Assembly (NCBI RefSeq): GCF_022870865.1
Contig: NZ_CP091508.1
Location: 868,001-932,000 of the forward strand
From: Uruburuella testudinis
GTDB lineage: Bacteria; Pseudomonadota; Gammaproteobacteria; Burkholderiales; Neisseriaceae
DNA: 64,000 bases
Reading direction: 5' to 3'
Shown here: positions 17,141 through 28,874 of the stretch, in pieces
Layout of the letters: the number at the start of each line of letters is the position of its first letter
How positions within the stretch are numbered: the first letter of the stretch is position 1
Notes under the pieces: generated by a model
What the model was told of the DNA's origin: nothing
Databases searched by the model: none
The model's input: only the letters and a program-made list of their open reading frames with translations
Position numbers and translations under genes: made by a program

Positions 17141-17716
17141 TCAGTCTACCAGGTTCACATTGCCGCGCATCATGGCGATGTGGCCGGGGAACGAGCAGAA
17201 GAATTCGTATTTGTTGCCGGCGGCAAATTTGCTGGTGTCGATGGTCACAGACGTTTCTTCGCCGCCGCCGATCAGCTTGGTGTGGGCGATAACGCGGGGA
17301 TCGTCGGTTTTGATGAAGTCTTTGTCTACGCCTTCGGCCGCGCCTTCTTTATCAACGGCATCGGTGTCTTCAGCTTTGGTGATCACAATGTTGTGACCCA
17401 TAGCAGCTTTCGGCATTTTGCCGACGTGCTTCAGGGTAACGGTGAATTGCGGGCAGGCTTTGCTGATGTTGATTTCGGATACGTTGAATTTCATGGCATC
17501 GTCTGATTCGATAACGGTCGAGCAAGCGGCATCGGCAGCGGCAGCCGGTGCGGCAGCTTCAGAAGCCGTTGCCGGTGCAGATGCGGCCGGTGCAGATGCA
17601 GCCGGTGCTTCGGCAGAGGCGGCCGGCGCTGCGGTTTCGGCAGGTTGGGCAGGCTCTTGCGAGCAGGCGGCCAGGCCGAGTGCGGCGGCAGAAATCAGGG
17701 CTAAATAAGCTTTCAT
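17141..17716 (-). CDS. laz: Lipid-modified azurin
   Basis: Type I blue copper protein anchored as an outer-membrane lipoprotein, an electron carrier of Neisseria. 191 residues: lipoprotein signal [18 protein letters not shown] with lipobox LAAC (Cys18); a low-complexity linker of about 40 residues rich in A, P, S and E, equivalent to the H.8 epitope region of pathogenic species; then the azurin domain from [14 protein letters not shown]. Copper ligands are visible as His in AAMGHNIV and the Cys-His-Met set in [14 protein letters not shown]. Start ATG 17716 follows AAAGGAGTATTTGC. An FNR-like site and intrinsic terminator frame the gene as its own transcription unit. Confidence 0.95.
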   Translation of the reverse strand: MKAYLALISAAALGLAACSQEPAQPAETAAPAASAEAPAASAPAASAPATASEAAAPAAAADAACSTVIESDDAMKFNVSEINISKACPQFTVTLKHVGKMPKAAMGHNIVITKAEDTDAVDKEGAAEGVDKDFIKTDDPRVIAHTKLIGGGEETSVTIDTSKFAAGNKYEFFCSFPGHIAMMRGNVNLVD

Positions 17717-17788
17717 GCAAATACTCCTTTAATGGTTGGGGGTTTTGGCTGTAATCGTTATGGTAAGCCGATGCCAAAAAACGTTTTC

Positions 17789-17830
17789 AGTATGCGTCCG
17801 AATTTTTAAGCGGATATTGTTCTATATCAA
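17789..17830 (-). promoter_or_regulatory. Putative FNR-dependent promoter of laz
   Basis: TTGTTCTATATCAA at 17817-17830 matches the FNR consensus TTGATNNNNATCAA at nine of ten defined positions. On the minus strand a -10-like CATACT lies at 17794-17789. If transcription starts at 17782, the site is centred at -41.5, the class II position. The rest of the gap (to 18032) shows nothing else. Confidence 0.45.
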
Positions 17831-18032
17831 ATATCCTACAGGATTTTACTTGTGTTCACATAAAGCAGCCGTTTTGATTAGTGTGCGGTAACGGGAAATA
17901 GTTCGGTCGGATAATCGGATATGGCAGTTCGGGGCGTGCCGAACCATCCGGTTGGCGGGCTGTTGTGGGTAAACAGGTGTTTTTGTGTGGTTGAAATGCG
18001 GGCGGCTGTGATTTTATATTTTATAGTCTGCG

Positions 18033-18470
18033 TTATTTGCGTTGTTTCCGCACCAAATTTTGCAGCGCTTCGGCCAATTCGGGATGATGTTGCAAACGCT
18101 GGGCGGAGTCGTTTAACGCGGCCAGTGCGGCTTCGCTCATGTGTAGGCGGTTTTCGCGAACCGGGGCGGGCGGTTTGGGAACCAGCTTGGTGCGCGCGTC
18201 TGTGATGTGCGGGTTGAGGTTGCGCAGTTGCGGCAGCAGCGCCGGCAGCATCATGCGCAGGCGCGATGCGGCCATATTGTTGGCGGTCAGCAGAATCAGG
18301 CAGCCTTCTTCAATACAGGCCGTCTGAACATGGTCGCGCAGATTGGGCGGCAGCAGATTTTTAACGGCGGCATCCAAACGGCGCCATTGCTTGGCTTGGG
18401 CAATCAGGCGTTGTATGTGGTTGTAGTCTGCTGCACTAATCTTACGGGCACCGAGGCGATCCAGGTTCAT
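18033..18470 (-). CDS. DUF721 family protein, DciA-like helicase-loader candidate
   Basis: 145 residues. The central region (about res. 30-95, LLPPNLRDHVQTACIEEGCLILLTANNMAASRLRMMLPALL) fits the DUF721 fold, in which KH-like strands precede helices. DciA proteins of this family load or bind DnaB helicase in bacteria without DnaC. Start ATG 18470 follows AAGGAACACC. It lies divergently upstream of secA, the usual DUF721 context in beta-proteobacteria. Basic tail RKQRK at the C-terminus. Confidence 0.75.
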   Translation of the reverse strand: MNLDRLGARKISAADYNHIQRLIAQAKQWRRLDAAVKNLLPPNLRDHVQTACIEEGCLILLTANNMAASRLRMMLPALLPQLRNLNPHITDARTKLVPKPPAPVRENRLHMSEAALAALNDSAQRLQHHPELAEALQNLVRKQRK

Positions 18471-18644
18471 GGTGTTCCTTAATCAATATCATATATCTGC
18501 ATGCGGATACAGCAAATTTTCAGACGGCATGTTGAAATTTGGCGGGCTTGCCGTTATATCAGACGGCATTGTCCCTTAAACCGCAGCGCTTGTGTTAAAA
18601 TCGGCCATTATTTGCCAATTTAACAGGGCGCAGGAAACCGATTC

Positions 18645-21401
18645 ATGCTTACCAATCTAGCCAAAAAAGTCTTCGGCAGCCGTAACGACCGTCTGCTCAA
18701 ACAATACCGTAAAACCGTTGCCAAAATCAATGCCCGCGAAGCGGAAATGCAGGCTTTGAGCGATGAAGCCTTACAGGCCAAAACCGCCGAATTCAAACAG
18801 CGCCTGGCCGAGGGCGCCACGCTCGACGATATTCTTGAAGAAGCCTTTGCCGTATGCCGTGAAGCCAGCCGCCGCGTGCTGGGCATGCGTCATTTTGATG
18901 TGCAGCTGATCGGCGGCATGGTGTTGCACGACGGCAAAATCGCCGAAATGCGCACCGGCGAGGGTAAAACATTGGTGGGCACGCTGCCGGTATATCTCAA
19001 TGCTTTGAGCGGGCGCGGCGCACATGTGATTACGGTCAACGATTATCTGGCCAGCCGCGATGCCGGCATCATGGAGCCGCTGTATAACTTTCTCGGCTTG
19101 AGTGTGGGCGTGATTGTGAGCGATATGGAGCCGTTTTACCGCCAAACCGCCTATAACGCCGACATCACCTACGGCACCAATAACGAATTCGGCTTTGATT
19201 ACCTGCGCGATAATATGGTTACCGACCAATACGACAAAGTGCAGCGCGAGCTGGCTTTTGCCGTGGTCGATGAAGTGGATTCGATTTTGATTGACGAAGC
19301 GCGCACGCCGCTGATTATTTCCGGCCAGGCCGATGACAATGTGCAGCTTTATCAGGTAATGAATACCGTGCCCGCACAGCTGGTGCGGCAGCAAACCGAA
19401 GAGGGCGAGGGCGATTATTGGGTGGATGAAAAAGCCCACACGGTGATGTTGAGCGAAGCCGGGCATGAGCATGCCGAAAGCATTTTGACGCAAATGGGTT
19501 TGTTGCAGGAAGGCGATTCGCTGTATTCCACCGGCAATATTATGCTGATGCATCACTTGATGGCTGCTTTGCGCGCCCACAGCCTGTTTCACAAAGACCA
19601 GCATTATGTGATTCAAGACGGCGAAATTGTGATTGTGGATGAATTTACCGGCCGCCTGATGGCCGGCCGCCGTTGGTCGGAAGGCCTGCATCAGGCAGTG
19701 GAAGCCAAAGAAGGTGTCGACATCAAGCGTGAAAACCAAACGCTGGCCTCGATTACCTTTCAAAACTATTTCCGCCTGTATGACAAACTGGCCGGCATGA
19801 CCGGTACGGCCGATACCGAAGCATTTGAATTCCAAAGCATTTACGGCCTGGAAACGGTGATTATCCCCACCAATCGCCCGATGCAGCGCAAAGATGCCAA
19901 TGACCAGATTTTCCGCACCGCCGAAGAAAAATACGAAGCGGTAGTGGCCGACATCAAGCGCTGCCACGAAGCCGGCCAGCCGGTGTTGGTCGGCACCACC
20001 AGCATTGAAAATTCCGAGCTGGTATCGCGCCTGCTCAATCAGGAAGGCCTGGCGCACAATGTATTGAATGCCAAAGAGCATGAACGTGAGGCGCTGATTG
20101 TGGCGCAGGCCGGCAAGGCGGGCATGATTACCGTGGCCACCAATATGGCCGGCCGCGGCACCGATATTGTGTTGGGCGGCAATGTGCAGCACCAAAGCAA
20201 CGCCATTCGCGCCGATGAAAGCTTGAGCGACGAAGAAAAAGCCGCTCGTATTGCCGAATTGGAAAACGGCTGGGAAGCCGAGCATGAAAAAGTGCTGGCT
20301 GCCGGCGGCTTGCACATCATCGGCACCGAACGCCACGAAAGCCGCCGCATCGACAACCAGCTGCGCGGCCGTGCAGGCCGCCAGGGCGACCCCGGCTCGA
20401 GCCGCTTTTATCTCTCGTTTGAAGACCCGCTGTTGCGCCTGTTTGCACTCGACCGCGCCGCCGCCATCCTCAACCGCCTGGCGCCCGAACGCGGCGTTGC
20501 CATCGAACACGGCCTGCTCACCCGCCAGATTGAAGGGGCGCAACGCAAAGTGGAAGGCCGCAACTTCGACATGCGCAAACAAGTGCTGGAATATGACGAT
20601 GTGGCCAACGAGCAGCGCAAAGTGATTTACCACCAGCGCAACGATATTCTGATGAATCAGGATGTGGGCGGATTGGCCAAAGACATCCGTGAAGAAGTGG
20701 TCGGCGATTTGGTCGATTTGCACATGCCGCCCGACAGCATGGAGGAGCAATGGGATCTGCCTGCGCTGGAAGCGCAATTGGCCGGCGAATTCCGTGTGCA
20801 TGCCGATATCCGCGGCTGGCTGAAAGAAAACAATACCCTCGACAACCAAGAGGTGAAAGAGCGCCTGATTGAGCAAATCGAGCGCGAATATGCCGAGAAA
20901 ACCGAAATTGTCGGCCAGCAGACCATGAGCGGTTTTGAGCGCAACGTGATGCTGCAAGTGATTGACAGCAATTGGCGCGAACACCTTTCGGCAATGGACT
21001 ATCTGCGCCAAGGTATCCATTTGCGCAGCTATGCTCAGAAAAACCCCAAGCAGGAATACAAACGCGAAGCTTTTGCCATGTTTGAAAACCTGTGGAGCAA
21101 CATCAAGCAAAACGTGGCCTCTTTGCTGGTATCGGTGCAAATCGAGCGCAACGAAGATATTTTGGCCGACAGCGAGCCGCAAGAGCCGGTGATGATGGAA
21201 GCCGTGCATTCCGGTGCGCCGGGCATGGAAGATGTGTTGGGCGAATCACGCAATGAATTGGCCACCGAGGCATTTGATCCCACCGGCAACGATTTCAGCC
21301 CCGAAACGCTGGCCGCCAAAGGCCGGGTAGTGCACCGCAACGACCCATGCCCGTGCGGCAGCGGCTTGAAATACAAGCAATGCCACGGCAAATTGGCTTG
21401 A
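18645..21401 (+). CDS. secA: Preprotein translocase ATPase SecA
   Basis: Motor ATPase that drives unfolded secretory proteins through SecYEG. 918 residues. Walker A MRTGEGKT near res. 104, Walker B-like [17 protein letters not shown], preprotein cross-linking domain, second nucleotide-binding fold with [14 protein letters not shown] and [17 protein letters not shown], helical scaffold and C-terminal zinc-binding SecB-contact tail [14 protein letters not shown]. Start ATG 18645 is preceded by AGGAAACCGATTC. Single gene with its own terminator. Confidence 0.98.
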   Translation: MLTNLAKKVFGSRNDRLLKQYRKTVAKINAREAEMQALSDEALQAKTAEFKQRLAEGATLDDILEEAFAVCREASRRVLGMRHFDVQLIGGMVLHDGKIAEMRTGEGKTLVGTLPVYLNALSGRGAHVITVNDYLASRDAGIMEPLYNFLGLSVGVIVSDMEPFYRQTAYNADITYGTNNEFGFDYLRDNMVTDQYDKVQRELAFAVVDEVDSILIDEARTPLIISGQADDNVQLYQVMNTVPAQLVRQQTEEGEGDYWVDEKAHTVMLSEAGHEHAESILTQMGLLQEGDSLYSTGNIMLMHHLMAALRAHSLFHKDQHYVIQDGEIVIVDEFTGRLMAGRRWSEGLHQAVEAKEGVDIKRENQTLASITFQNYFRLYDKLAGMTGTADTEAFEFQSIYGLETVIIPTNRPMQRKDANDQIFRTAEEKYEAVVADIKRCHEAGQPVLVGTTSIENSELVSRLLNQEGLAHNVLNAKEHEREALIVAQAGKAGMITVATNMAGRGTDIVLGGNVQHQSNAIRADESLSDEEKAARIAELENGWEAEHEKVLAAGGLHIIGTERHESRRIDNQLRGRAGRQGDPGSSRFYLSFEDPLLRLFALDRAAAILNRLAPERGVAIEHGLLTRQIEGAQRKVEGRNFDMRKQVLEYDDVANEQRKVIYHQRNDILMNQDVGGLAKDIREEVVGDLVDLHMPPDSMEEQWDLPALEAQLAGEFRVHADIRGWLKENNTLDNQEVKERLIEQIEREYAEKTEIVGQQTMSGFERNVMLQVIDSNWREHLSAMDYLRQGIHLRSYAQKNPKQEYKREAFAMFENLWSNIKQNVASLLVSVQIERNEDILADSEPQEPVMMEAVHSGAPGMEDVLGESRNELATEAFDPTGNDFSPETLAAKGRVVHRNDPCPCGSGLKYKQCHGKLA

Positions 21402-21418
21402 TTTCAGACGGCCTTTGT

Positions 21419-21449
21419 AAAGGGTGCACCATGTGTGCACCCTTTTTTA
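21419..21449 (+). terminator. Intrinsic terminator of secA
   Basis: AGGGTGCAC and GTGCACCCT with a 5-nt loop, followed by TTTTTAT, 18 bp after the stop. A single DUS lies in the spacer. Confidence 0.88.
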
Positions 21450-21484
21450 TGTGCCTGCCGGATAGAGTAAAACGCAAATAGATG

Positions 21485-21540
21485 TATGCCCATTCACACA
21501 AATAAGCCAACGCGGTTAGGTTGTTTTTGTGAATGGGTAT
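21485..21540. repeat. Family B repeat element, short form
   Basis: TATGCCCATTCACACAAATAAGC directly joined to the right end GGTTGTTTTTGTGAATGGGTAT, with the middle absent. Followed (21557-21690) by one diverged unit of the type that forms the tandem array at 43905. Confidence 0.7.
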
Positions 21541-21631
21541 ATGTGTTTTTCCGCGGGCGGCGCTTACGCTACCATACTGCCTATTTTACCGTGCACAGCA
21601 ATAGCGCAGGTTAAATGTTTGCCGATGGGTT

Positions 21632-21674
21632 AAGGCCGTCTGAAAACGGCGAAAGTGCAGTTTCAGACGGCCTT
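21632..21674. terminator. DUS hairpin downstream of aspA
   Basis: AAGGCCGTCTGAA and TTCAGACGGCCTT with a 17-nt loop. Further DUS cores at about 21691 and 21749 crowd the gap between secA and aspA. Confidence 0.6.
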
Positions 21675-21749
21675 GCTTTGATGAACGGGCATGATGCCGT
21701 CTGAAAGCTTGCGAGGGCGATAAACAAGACCTTAATCAGCAATATGTTT

Positions 21750-23201
21750 TCAGACGGCCTGTTGTACAGACGTTGTGTGGGCGGTGTCGGCAAAGCGCTT
21801 GGCTTTATATTGCGGATACATCAGGTTTTGCGGCGACAAAATATCATCCAGCTCGGCTTCGCTGAGCAAACCCAGCTCCAGCACCACTTCGCGCACGCTT
21901 TTGCCGGTTTGGGCGCAGATTTTGCCGACGATATCGCCGTTGTGGTGGCCGATAAAAGGGTTGAGGTAAGTGACCAAACCGATGGAATGAAACACATAAT
22001 ATTCGCACACTTCGCGGTTGACGGTAATGCCGCGCACACACTTTTCTTCCAGATTGATACAGGCATTGCCCAGCAAGGTGATGCTTTCAAATAAAGCTTG
22101 GGCAATCACCGGCTCCATCACGTTTAATTGCAGCTGTCCGGCATCGGCGGCAAAAGTAACCGTGGTGTCGTTGCCGATAATCTTGAAGCACACCTGATTG
22201 ACCACTTCGGGAATCACCGGGTTGACTTTGGCCGGCATGATTGATGAGCCGGCCTGCATTTCGGGCAGATTGATTTCATTCAAACCTGCGCGCGGGCCGG
22301 AAGAGAGCAGGCGCAGGTCGTTACATATTTTGGCCAGCTTGACCGCCGTGCATTTGAGCGCGCCGTGCACCATCACATAAGCGCCGCAATCGGAAGTGGC
22401 CTCAATCAGATTGGGCGCCGGCACACACGGCAAACCGCTGACCAGGCTCAATTTTTCTACCGCCAGTTTGGCATAGCCCGGCGGCGTGTTGACTCCGGTG
22501 CCGATGGCGGTGGCGCCGAGGTTGACTTCAAGCATCAGCTCGGCAGTGCGCGAAAGGTTGCGGATTTCTTCTTCGAGCAAAATGGCAAAAGCCTGAAATT
22601 CCTGCCCTACCGTCATCGGCACTGCATCTTGAAGCTGGGTGCGGCCCATTTTTAAAATATCTTGAAATTCAAGCGCTTTATGCTCGAATGCCTGTTTCAG
22701 ACGGCCTATTTTCTGCAACAGCCGGATAATGCTGTTAAACGCCCCTAGGCGCAGGCCGGTGGGGTAGGCATCATTGGTGGATTGGCTGGCGTTGACATGA
22801 TCCATGGGGCTGACCACATCGTAATGGCCTTTTTCGATGTGCAGCAGCTCCAATGCCAGATTAGCCACCACTTCATTGGTATTCATATTCACCGAAGTGC
22901 CCGCGCCGCCTTGATACACATCAGAGGGAAACTGATCCAAACAGCGGCCTTGCAGCAGGATTTCATCGCAGGCGGCGGCAATGGCGGCGGCGATATGCCC
23001 CGGAATCACACCCAGCTCGCCGTTGGCCAGCGCCGCTGCTTTTTTAACCATAATCATGCCGTGTACCAACTCGGGAATGTCGGAAATTTTTTGGGTAGAA
23101 ATATTAAAATTTTCTACTGCGCGCAAAGTGTGGATGCCCCAGTAAACATCGGCGGGAATCTGGCGTTCGCCAAGCAGGTCGGTTTCGGTACGGGTGTGCA
23201 T
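21750..23201 (-). CDS. aspA: Aspartate ammonia-lyase
   Basis: Converts L-aspartate to fumarate and ammonia. 483 residues, close to E. coli AspA (478). Fumarase/aspartase superfamily signatures are visible: [25 protein letters not shown], and the flexible catalytic loop [11 protein letters not shown] with the conserved serine. [25 protein letters not shown] is the typical N-terminus. GGAG 6 nt before ATG 23201 supports the start. A DUS core inside the gene lies near 22696. Alone on its strand; feeds fumarate to the TCA cycle. Confidence 0.95.
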   Translation of the reverse strand: MHTRTETDLLGERQIPADVYWGIHTLRAVENFNISTQKISDIPELVHGMIMVKKAAALANGELGVIPGHIAAAIAAACDEILLQGRCLDQFPSDVYQGGAGTSVNMNTNEVVANLALELLHIEKGHYDVVSPMDHVNASQSTNDAYPTGLRLGAFNSIIRLLQKIGRLKQAFEHKALEFQDILKMGRTQLQDAVPMTVGQEFQAFAILLEEEIRNLSRTAELMLEVNLGATAIGTGVNTPPGYAKLAVEKLSLVSGLPCVPAPNLIEATSDCGAYVMVHGALKCTAVKLAKICNDLRLLSSGPRAGLNEINLPEMQAGSSIMPAKVNPVIPEVVNQVCFKIIGNDTTVTFAADAGQLQLNVMEPVIAQALFESITLLGNACINLEEKCVRGITVNREVCEYYVFHSIGLVTYLNPFIGHHNGDIVGKICAQTGKSVREVVLELGLLSEAELDDILSPQNLMYPQYKAKRFADTAHTTSVQQAV

Positions 23202-23592
23202 GTCATGCTCCGAGAGTCAGTTGTGGCGGATTATAGGCAGCCGTCGGCAAGCGTGGCAACCGCATCAAAAAGGGCCGGTGGTGCGGTTTTGTTGTTTTAT
23301 TAGAGAAGCGCGGGTAAAGCGTGCGGTTGCTGTTTGAGCGTCAATGGTTTGTGTAATTCAAATACAAAATCTGCTGAAACCGCTATGAAAAGGCAAAAAG
23401 GCCGTCTGAACAGGGTGTAATGAGAAAGATAGTTTCATGCAAAAAATAATAAATTTTTGAATAAAAATACCACAGGCTGATGGCCGGCAAACGGCCGCGG
23501 AGGCTTTAGAATGCATGCTGCTGATTTGAAAACAGCCTGTTTCGGGCTTGAAATCATTGTTGCGAAAATATCGACAGATTAACAGTTTGTGT
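23202..23592. other. Intergenic region without recognised gene
   Basis: About 390 bp between aspA and a family B repeat, AT-rich in the middle, with one single DUS near 23400. No coding frame or RNA recognised. Confidence 0.45.
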
Positions 23593-23747
23593 TATGCCCA
23601 TTCACAAAAGTAAGCTGACAAGGCGGCGAGCCGAAGACAGTACACACGTACGGGACTGGTTGACTTGGCGCTTCAGCGCCTTAGCGAAAGCAGTCCTCTT
23701 CGAGCTCAGGCGAGCCAACGCCGTTAGGTTATTTTTGTGAATGGGTA
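23593..23747 (+). repeat. Family B inverted-terminal repeat element, full-length copy
   Basis: 155 bp from TATGCCCATTCACAAAAG to TTTTTGTGAATGGGTA. The interior contains GACTTGGCGCTTCAGCGCC and CTCTTCGAGCTCAGGCGAG. This is the best reference copy of the family, flanked on both sides by TA. Confidence 0.85.
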
Positions 23748-23753
23748 TAATTA

Positions 23754-23797
23754 AAAATCAGCGGATAAGGCTGCCTTACCTTATCCGCTGATTTTTT
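23754..23797. terminator. Strong intrinsic terminator after lapB
   Basis: Perfect 17-bp arms AAAATCAGCGGATAAGG and CCTTATCCGCTGATTTT with an 8-nt loop and T-runs on both sides, 11 bp past the lapB stop. Not a DUS pair. Confidence 0.88.
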
Positions 23798-23807
23798 CAG
23801 GCGGGCA

Positions 23808-24977
23808 TTACACCTCAATCCGGTTGGGCGTAAACGTTTCCCATTTGTTGCAGGCCGGGCAATGCCAGAAAAAAACTTGTGATTTGAAATGGCAGTTGCG
23901 GCAGCGGTACATCACCGCTTTTTGCAATTGGCGCCCGATTACGCCGCGCATCATATCCGCATCGGCTTTCCAGCTTGGCTCCAAGCCGCTGATTTGCAGG
24001 CCGAGCAAACGGTAGACGCCTTGCAAATCCGGTTTTTGGCGCACCAGATCCAATGCCGTTTGCGCCGCTTCGGCTTCGCCGTCGAGCAGCAGCACTTTGT
24101 CATAAATCACATTAATCAGATCAAGCTGCGGAAAGGTCTGCATATAGCCCACCAGCACGCTCAAGCCTTCTTGAGGCTTGCCGAGCGCATCGTAAGCATC
24201 ATACAGGCGCTCGCCCACCATGCTCAAATAAGCATGGTTTTGCTTTTCAATGGCGCTGTAAGCCTCAATGGCCGCCTCGTAACGCCCTTGTTTTTGTTCG
24301 ATATCGCCCAAAATCATATTGGCACGGGTGCATTTTTTATTGGCATCCAAAGCTTGTTGCACATCGGCACGGGCGGCGTCGAAATCGGATTTAAACAGCG
24401 CCGCCTGCGCCAGCTCGCAATAAAACTGCGCAATTTCAAATTGATAAGTTTGCTCGTCGTGGCTCAAAAGCTGCGCCATTTCGATGGCTTTTTCCCAATC
24501 GCGGTCTTGCTGGTAAATGCTCAACAACACTTGGCGCGCTTCCTTGGCCATATTGCCGTTTTGCAGGCCGAGAAAAATTTGTTCGGCGCGGTCGACCAGG
24601 CCGGCGCTTTGGTAATTCTGGCCCAATTCAAACAGCACCCGCTCGCGCTTGTCGCCCACGGTGTCGGGCGAATCGAGCAGAGCCTGATGCATGGCGATGG
24701 CTTTGTCGTTTTCGCCCCGCTGGCGGTAGAGTTTGCCCAGCGTCAGATTCAAGTCATACGATTGCGGCTGCTGGTCGATTACTTCGGCCAGCTCGCGCGC
24801 CGCCTTGCCGCTGTTGCGGTCTACCAGCGCATCCAGGCTTTTGTAAAAGCCCACCGGCACGCTTTTGGCCTGCTTGAGCACGGTTTTCATGTCTACCCGG
24901 GCGGCAAACCAGCCCATGGCGAAAAACACCGGCAGCAGGATAATCGGCAGCAGCCACATCCACATTTCGTTTTCCAT
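23808..24977 (-). CDS. lapB: LPS assembly regulator LapB (YciM), TPR and rubredoxin-like protein
   Basis: 389 residues: an N-terminal membrane anchor (WMWLLPIILLPVFFAMGWFAA, res. 5-25), a series of TPR repeats through about res. 340, and a C-terminal rubredoxin-like metal site YRCRNCHFKSQVFFWHCPACNKW with two Cys-x2-Cys pairs. In E. coli LapB brings LpxC to FtsH for degradation and so balances LPS with phospholipid; ftsH is also in this window (55444). The start lies 6 bp after the lapA stop, so the two form an operon. Confidence 0.93.
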   Translation of the reverse strand: MENEMWMWLLPIILLPVFFAMGWFAARVDMKTVLKQAKSVPVGFYKSLDALVDRNSGKAARELAEVIDQQPQSYDLNLTLGKLYRQRGENDKAIAMHQALLDSPDTVGDKRERVLFELGQNYQSAGLVDRAEQIFLGLQNGNMAKEARQVLLSIYQQDRDWEKAIEMAQLLSHDEQTYQFEIAQFYCELAQAALFKSDFDAARADVQQALDANKKCTRANMILGDIEQKQGRYEAAIEAYSAIEKQNHAYLSMVGERLYDAYDALGKPQEGLSVLVGYMQTFPQLDLINVIYDKVLLLDGEAEAAQTALDLVRQKPDLQGVYRLLGLQISGLEPSWKADADMMRGVIGRQLQKAVMYRCRNCHFKSQVFFWHCPACNKWETFTPNRIEV

Positions 24978-24983
24978 GTGCGC

Positions 24984-25298
24984 TTATTCCTTGCCGGCCG
25001 GCACAACGGCTGTGGCAGCGGCCGGCGCGGCCAAATCCTGCTCGGTGAGGCGGGCGGATTTTTTAACTTCTGCGCGCAGGCGGCTGTTTTCACTGCGCAA
25101 GGCCAGCAGGCGGCCGAACAGGGCAAACAGGCCGAACACCGCGCCAATCACAAAAGCACCGAACAACACTACAATCAAGGGCAAATCTACCTCTTGGCCG
25201 GGCAGATAGAAAAATGGCACGGTTTGCGTATTGCTGACCGCCAATATCAGAAACACCAATAAAATAAGCAGCTTGATAATGCTGTAAACGATTTTCAT
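24984..25298 (-). CDS. lapA: LapA domain membrane protein (DUF1049)
   Basis: 104 residues with two transmembrane helices (about res. 3-20 and 40-62, VVLFGAFVIGAVFGLFALFG) separated by FFYLPGQEVDLPL, the usual LapA layout. A charged helix follows that probably forms a coiled coil (LRSENSRLRAEVKKS). GGAG precedes ATG 25298. Partner of LapB, immediately downstream. The ihfB gene that often precedes lapA elsewhere is not here. Confidence 0.9.
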   Translation of the reverse strand: MKIVYSIIKLLILLVFLILAVSNTQTVPFFYLPGQEVDLPLIVVLFGAFVIGAVFGLFALFGRLLALRSENSRLRAEVKKSARLTEQDLAAPAAATAVVPAGKE

Positions 25299-25377
25299 CG
25301 TATTCTCCGTAAGCTTTGGGGTTGTTCAGGCCGTCTGAAAGCAGACTTTTTTCAACAGACAGTTTAAACGATTTGCG

Positions 25378-25440
25378 TGATGCACACAAAAAAAGCGCAT
25401 CTTGGCTGCTTTGTCTGCTTGCTTTTGCGAATAGATGTGA
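25378..25440. repeat. Degenerate half of a family B repeat
   Basis: TTGGCTGCTTTGTCTGCTTG followed by CTTTTGCGAATAGATGT resembles the right half of the copy at 5797. The left end is poor. It lies between two single DUS cores upstream of lapA. Confidence 0.4.
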
Positions 25441-25520
25441 AACAAATGGTTCAGACGGCCTCAAAATAAGCAGGCCAAGCGGTCGGGCAAGGCAGTTTAG
25501 ATGATTTGGATAAAGGGGGC

Positions 25521-26003
25521 TTATTCGATGAATTTTGCCGGATTGGCCTGTATGTATGCGGCGGCCGCGGCCAAATCTTCATCGGCGGCTTCGTAATAAT
25601 CGCCGTCGGGTTCTTCAAAATCGTTGAAGCGGGTGCGGATGTTGTCTAAAGATTCGCCGGCTTCGGCCAGGGCTTCGATATCGGCGCCATGTTCGGCATA
25701 CAGCGCTTTGGCCTGTTCGATGATTTTCGGGGTGGGTTTGATGCGCCAGCGGCGCAGGCTGTCGGCCAGCGGGTTCATGAAAATATATTCACCGTAGCCC
25801 GCAGCAATCAGCTGTATGAAGCCGCCTTCCTGCACTTGGCTGTCGAGATAGCAATAAGCCAGCAGCGTGTGTTGCTCGTCGTTGAGCTTATCCATAGCGG
25901 TTTCGCCTTCGGCTTCGGCAAAAGCCAGATAGGCATCGCTGAGCCGGTAGAGAAAGGCGGCGGGGTCTTGCGGGGTGTAGTCGGGCAGGGTGAATTTGGG
26001 CAT
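25521..26003 (-). CDS. DMP19-like acidic protein (DUF4375), putative DNA mimic
   Basis: 160 residues from ATG 26003 (MPKFTLPDYTPQDPAAFLYRL). A longer frame to 26045 has no family support. Very acidic, especially the C-terminal third (DFEEPDGDYYEAADEDLAAAAAYI). The conserved core QEGGFIQLIAAGYGEYIF and helical layout fit the DUF4375/DMP19 family. In N. meningitidis DMP19 mimics DNA charge and relieves repression by a transcription factor (NHTF). That the protein here does the same is inference from family. It lies between lapA and gdhA with a DUS pair nearby, as a single gene. Confidence 0.75.
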   Translation of the reverse strand: MPKFTLPDYTPQDPAAFLYRLSDAYLAFAEAEGETAMDKLNDEQHTLLAYCYLDSQVQEGGFIQLIAAGYGEYIFMNPLADSLRRWRIKPTPKIIEQAKALYAEHGADIEALAEAGESLDNIRTRFNDFEEPDGDYYEAADEDLAAAAAYIQANPAKFIE

Positions 26004-26168
26004 GGTGTTTTCTTTCAGACGGCCTGGAGGATAGTTGCCGTTCAATGAAATGGTTGATGCGGCATTGCTTGCCGGTTACGGGGTATGGGTTGGAGAATAC
26101 GCGAAAAATTTGCGCGATTCAAATCTGCGCTCAGGTTGTTTTTGCAGATGGGTATCAGGACGCCCTGA

Positions 26169-26215
26169 GCCGTCTGAACGTAACCGGCTTATGCGGATGA
26201 AGAGGTTCAGACGGC
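26169..26215. terminator. DUS inverted pair downstream of gdhA
   Basis: GCCGTCTGAAC and GTTCAGACGGC with a 25-nt loop, 16 bp past the gdhA stop on the minus strand. A trace of a family A end (TATCAGGACGCCCTGA) lies just left. Confidence 0.6.
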
Positions 26216-26231
26216 CTGAGGCTGCGTTTGC

Positions 26232-27997
<1,766 letters not shown>

Positions 27998-28792
27998 ATG
28001 CAGGCATATCAAGATTTAATGCGCCATGTGCTCAAACACGGCACCGATAAAGCCGACCGCACCGGCACCGGCACGCGTTCGGTATTCGGCTACCAAATGC
28101 GCTTCGATTTGAGCGAGGGCTTTCCGCTGCTCACCACCAAAAAGCTGCACCTGCGCTCGATTATCCACGAATTGTTGTGGTTTTTGCAGGGCGACACCAA
28201 CATCAAATACCTGAAAGACAATAATGTGTCGATTTGGGACGAATGGGCCGATGAAAACGGTGATTTGGGGCCGGTTTACGGCTACCAGTGGCGCTCATGG
28301 CCCGCGCCCGACGGCCGCCACATCGACCAAATCAGCAACCTGATCGGGCAAATCAAAAAAAATCCCGATTCGCGCCGCCTGATTGTATCTGCCTGGAACC
28401 CGGCCTTGGTTGATGAAATGGCTTTGCCGCCCTGCCATGCGCTGTTTCAGTTTTACGTGGCCGACGGCAAATTATCGTGCCAGCTTTACCAGCGCAGCGC
28501 CGATATTTTTCTCGGCGTGCCGTTTAACATCGCCAGCTATGCGCTGCTCACCATGATGGTGGCGCAGGTATGCGGCTTGCAGGCGGGCGAATTTATCCAT
28601 ACTTTCGGCGATGCACATCTTTACAGCAACCATTTCGAGCAGGCCGAACTGCAACTGAGCCGCGAACCGCGTGCCTTGCCCACCATGCACCTCAATCCCG
28701 AAGTGACCGACTTGTTTGCCTTTAAATTCGAAGATTTCGAGCTCTCCGGTTATGATCCGCATCCGCACATCAAAGCCGCAGTTGCTGTATAG
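27998..28792 (+). CDS. thyA: Thymidylate synthase
   Basis: Makes dTMP from dUMP with methylenetetrahydrofolate. 264 residues from ATG 27998, exactly the E. coli length; the start is supported by AGGAACTTTC. Signatures: [12 protein letters not shown] (phosphate binding), [13 protein letters not shown], catalytic cysteine in [29 protein letters not shown], and the HxY dUMP motif in [10 protein letters not shown]. folP, another folate gene, is also in the window. Confidence 0.97.
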   Translation: MQAYQDLMRHVLKHGTDKADRTGTGTRSVFGYQMRFDLSEGFPLLTTKKLHLRSIIHELLWFLQGDTNIKYLKDNNVSIWDEWADENGDLGPVYGYQWRSWPAPDGRHIDQISNLIGQIKKNPDSRRLIVSAWNPALVDEMALPPCHALFQFYVADGKLSCQLYQRSADIFLGVPFNIASYALLTMMVAQVCGLQAGEFIHTFGDAHLYSNHFEQAELQLSREPRALPTMHLNPEVTDLFAFKFEDFELSGYDPHPHIKAAVAV

Positions 28793-28800
28793 CCACAAAG

Positions 28801-28832
28801 AGGCCGTCTGAAACACAGCTTTCAGACGGCCT
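28801..28832. terminator. DUS inverted-pair terminator of thyA
   Basis: AGGCCGTCTGAAA and TTTCAGACGGCCT around a 6-nt loop, 8 bp after the stop codon. Confidence 0.75.
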
Positions 28833-28874
28833 GATGCATCATGATCATGACAAAATGTTTATAAAGGAAGAATC

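Noticed and set aside
18771..21209. 812-codon open frame on the minus strand
   Set aside because: Fully antisense to secA, whose motifs and length are certain. The frame is a product of GC-rich codon composition and its translation shows no family.
23889..25262. 457-codon plus-strand frame
   Set aside because: Antisense to lapB and lapA, both clearly recognised.
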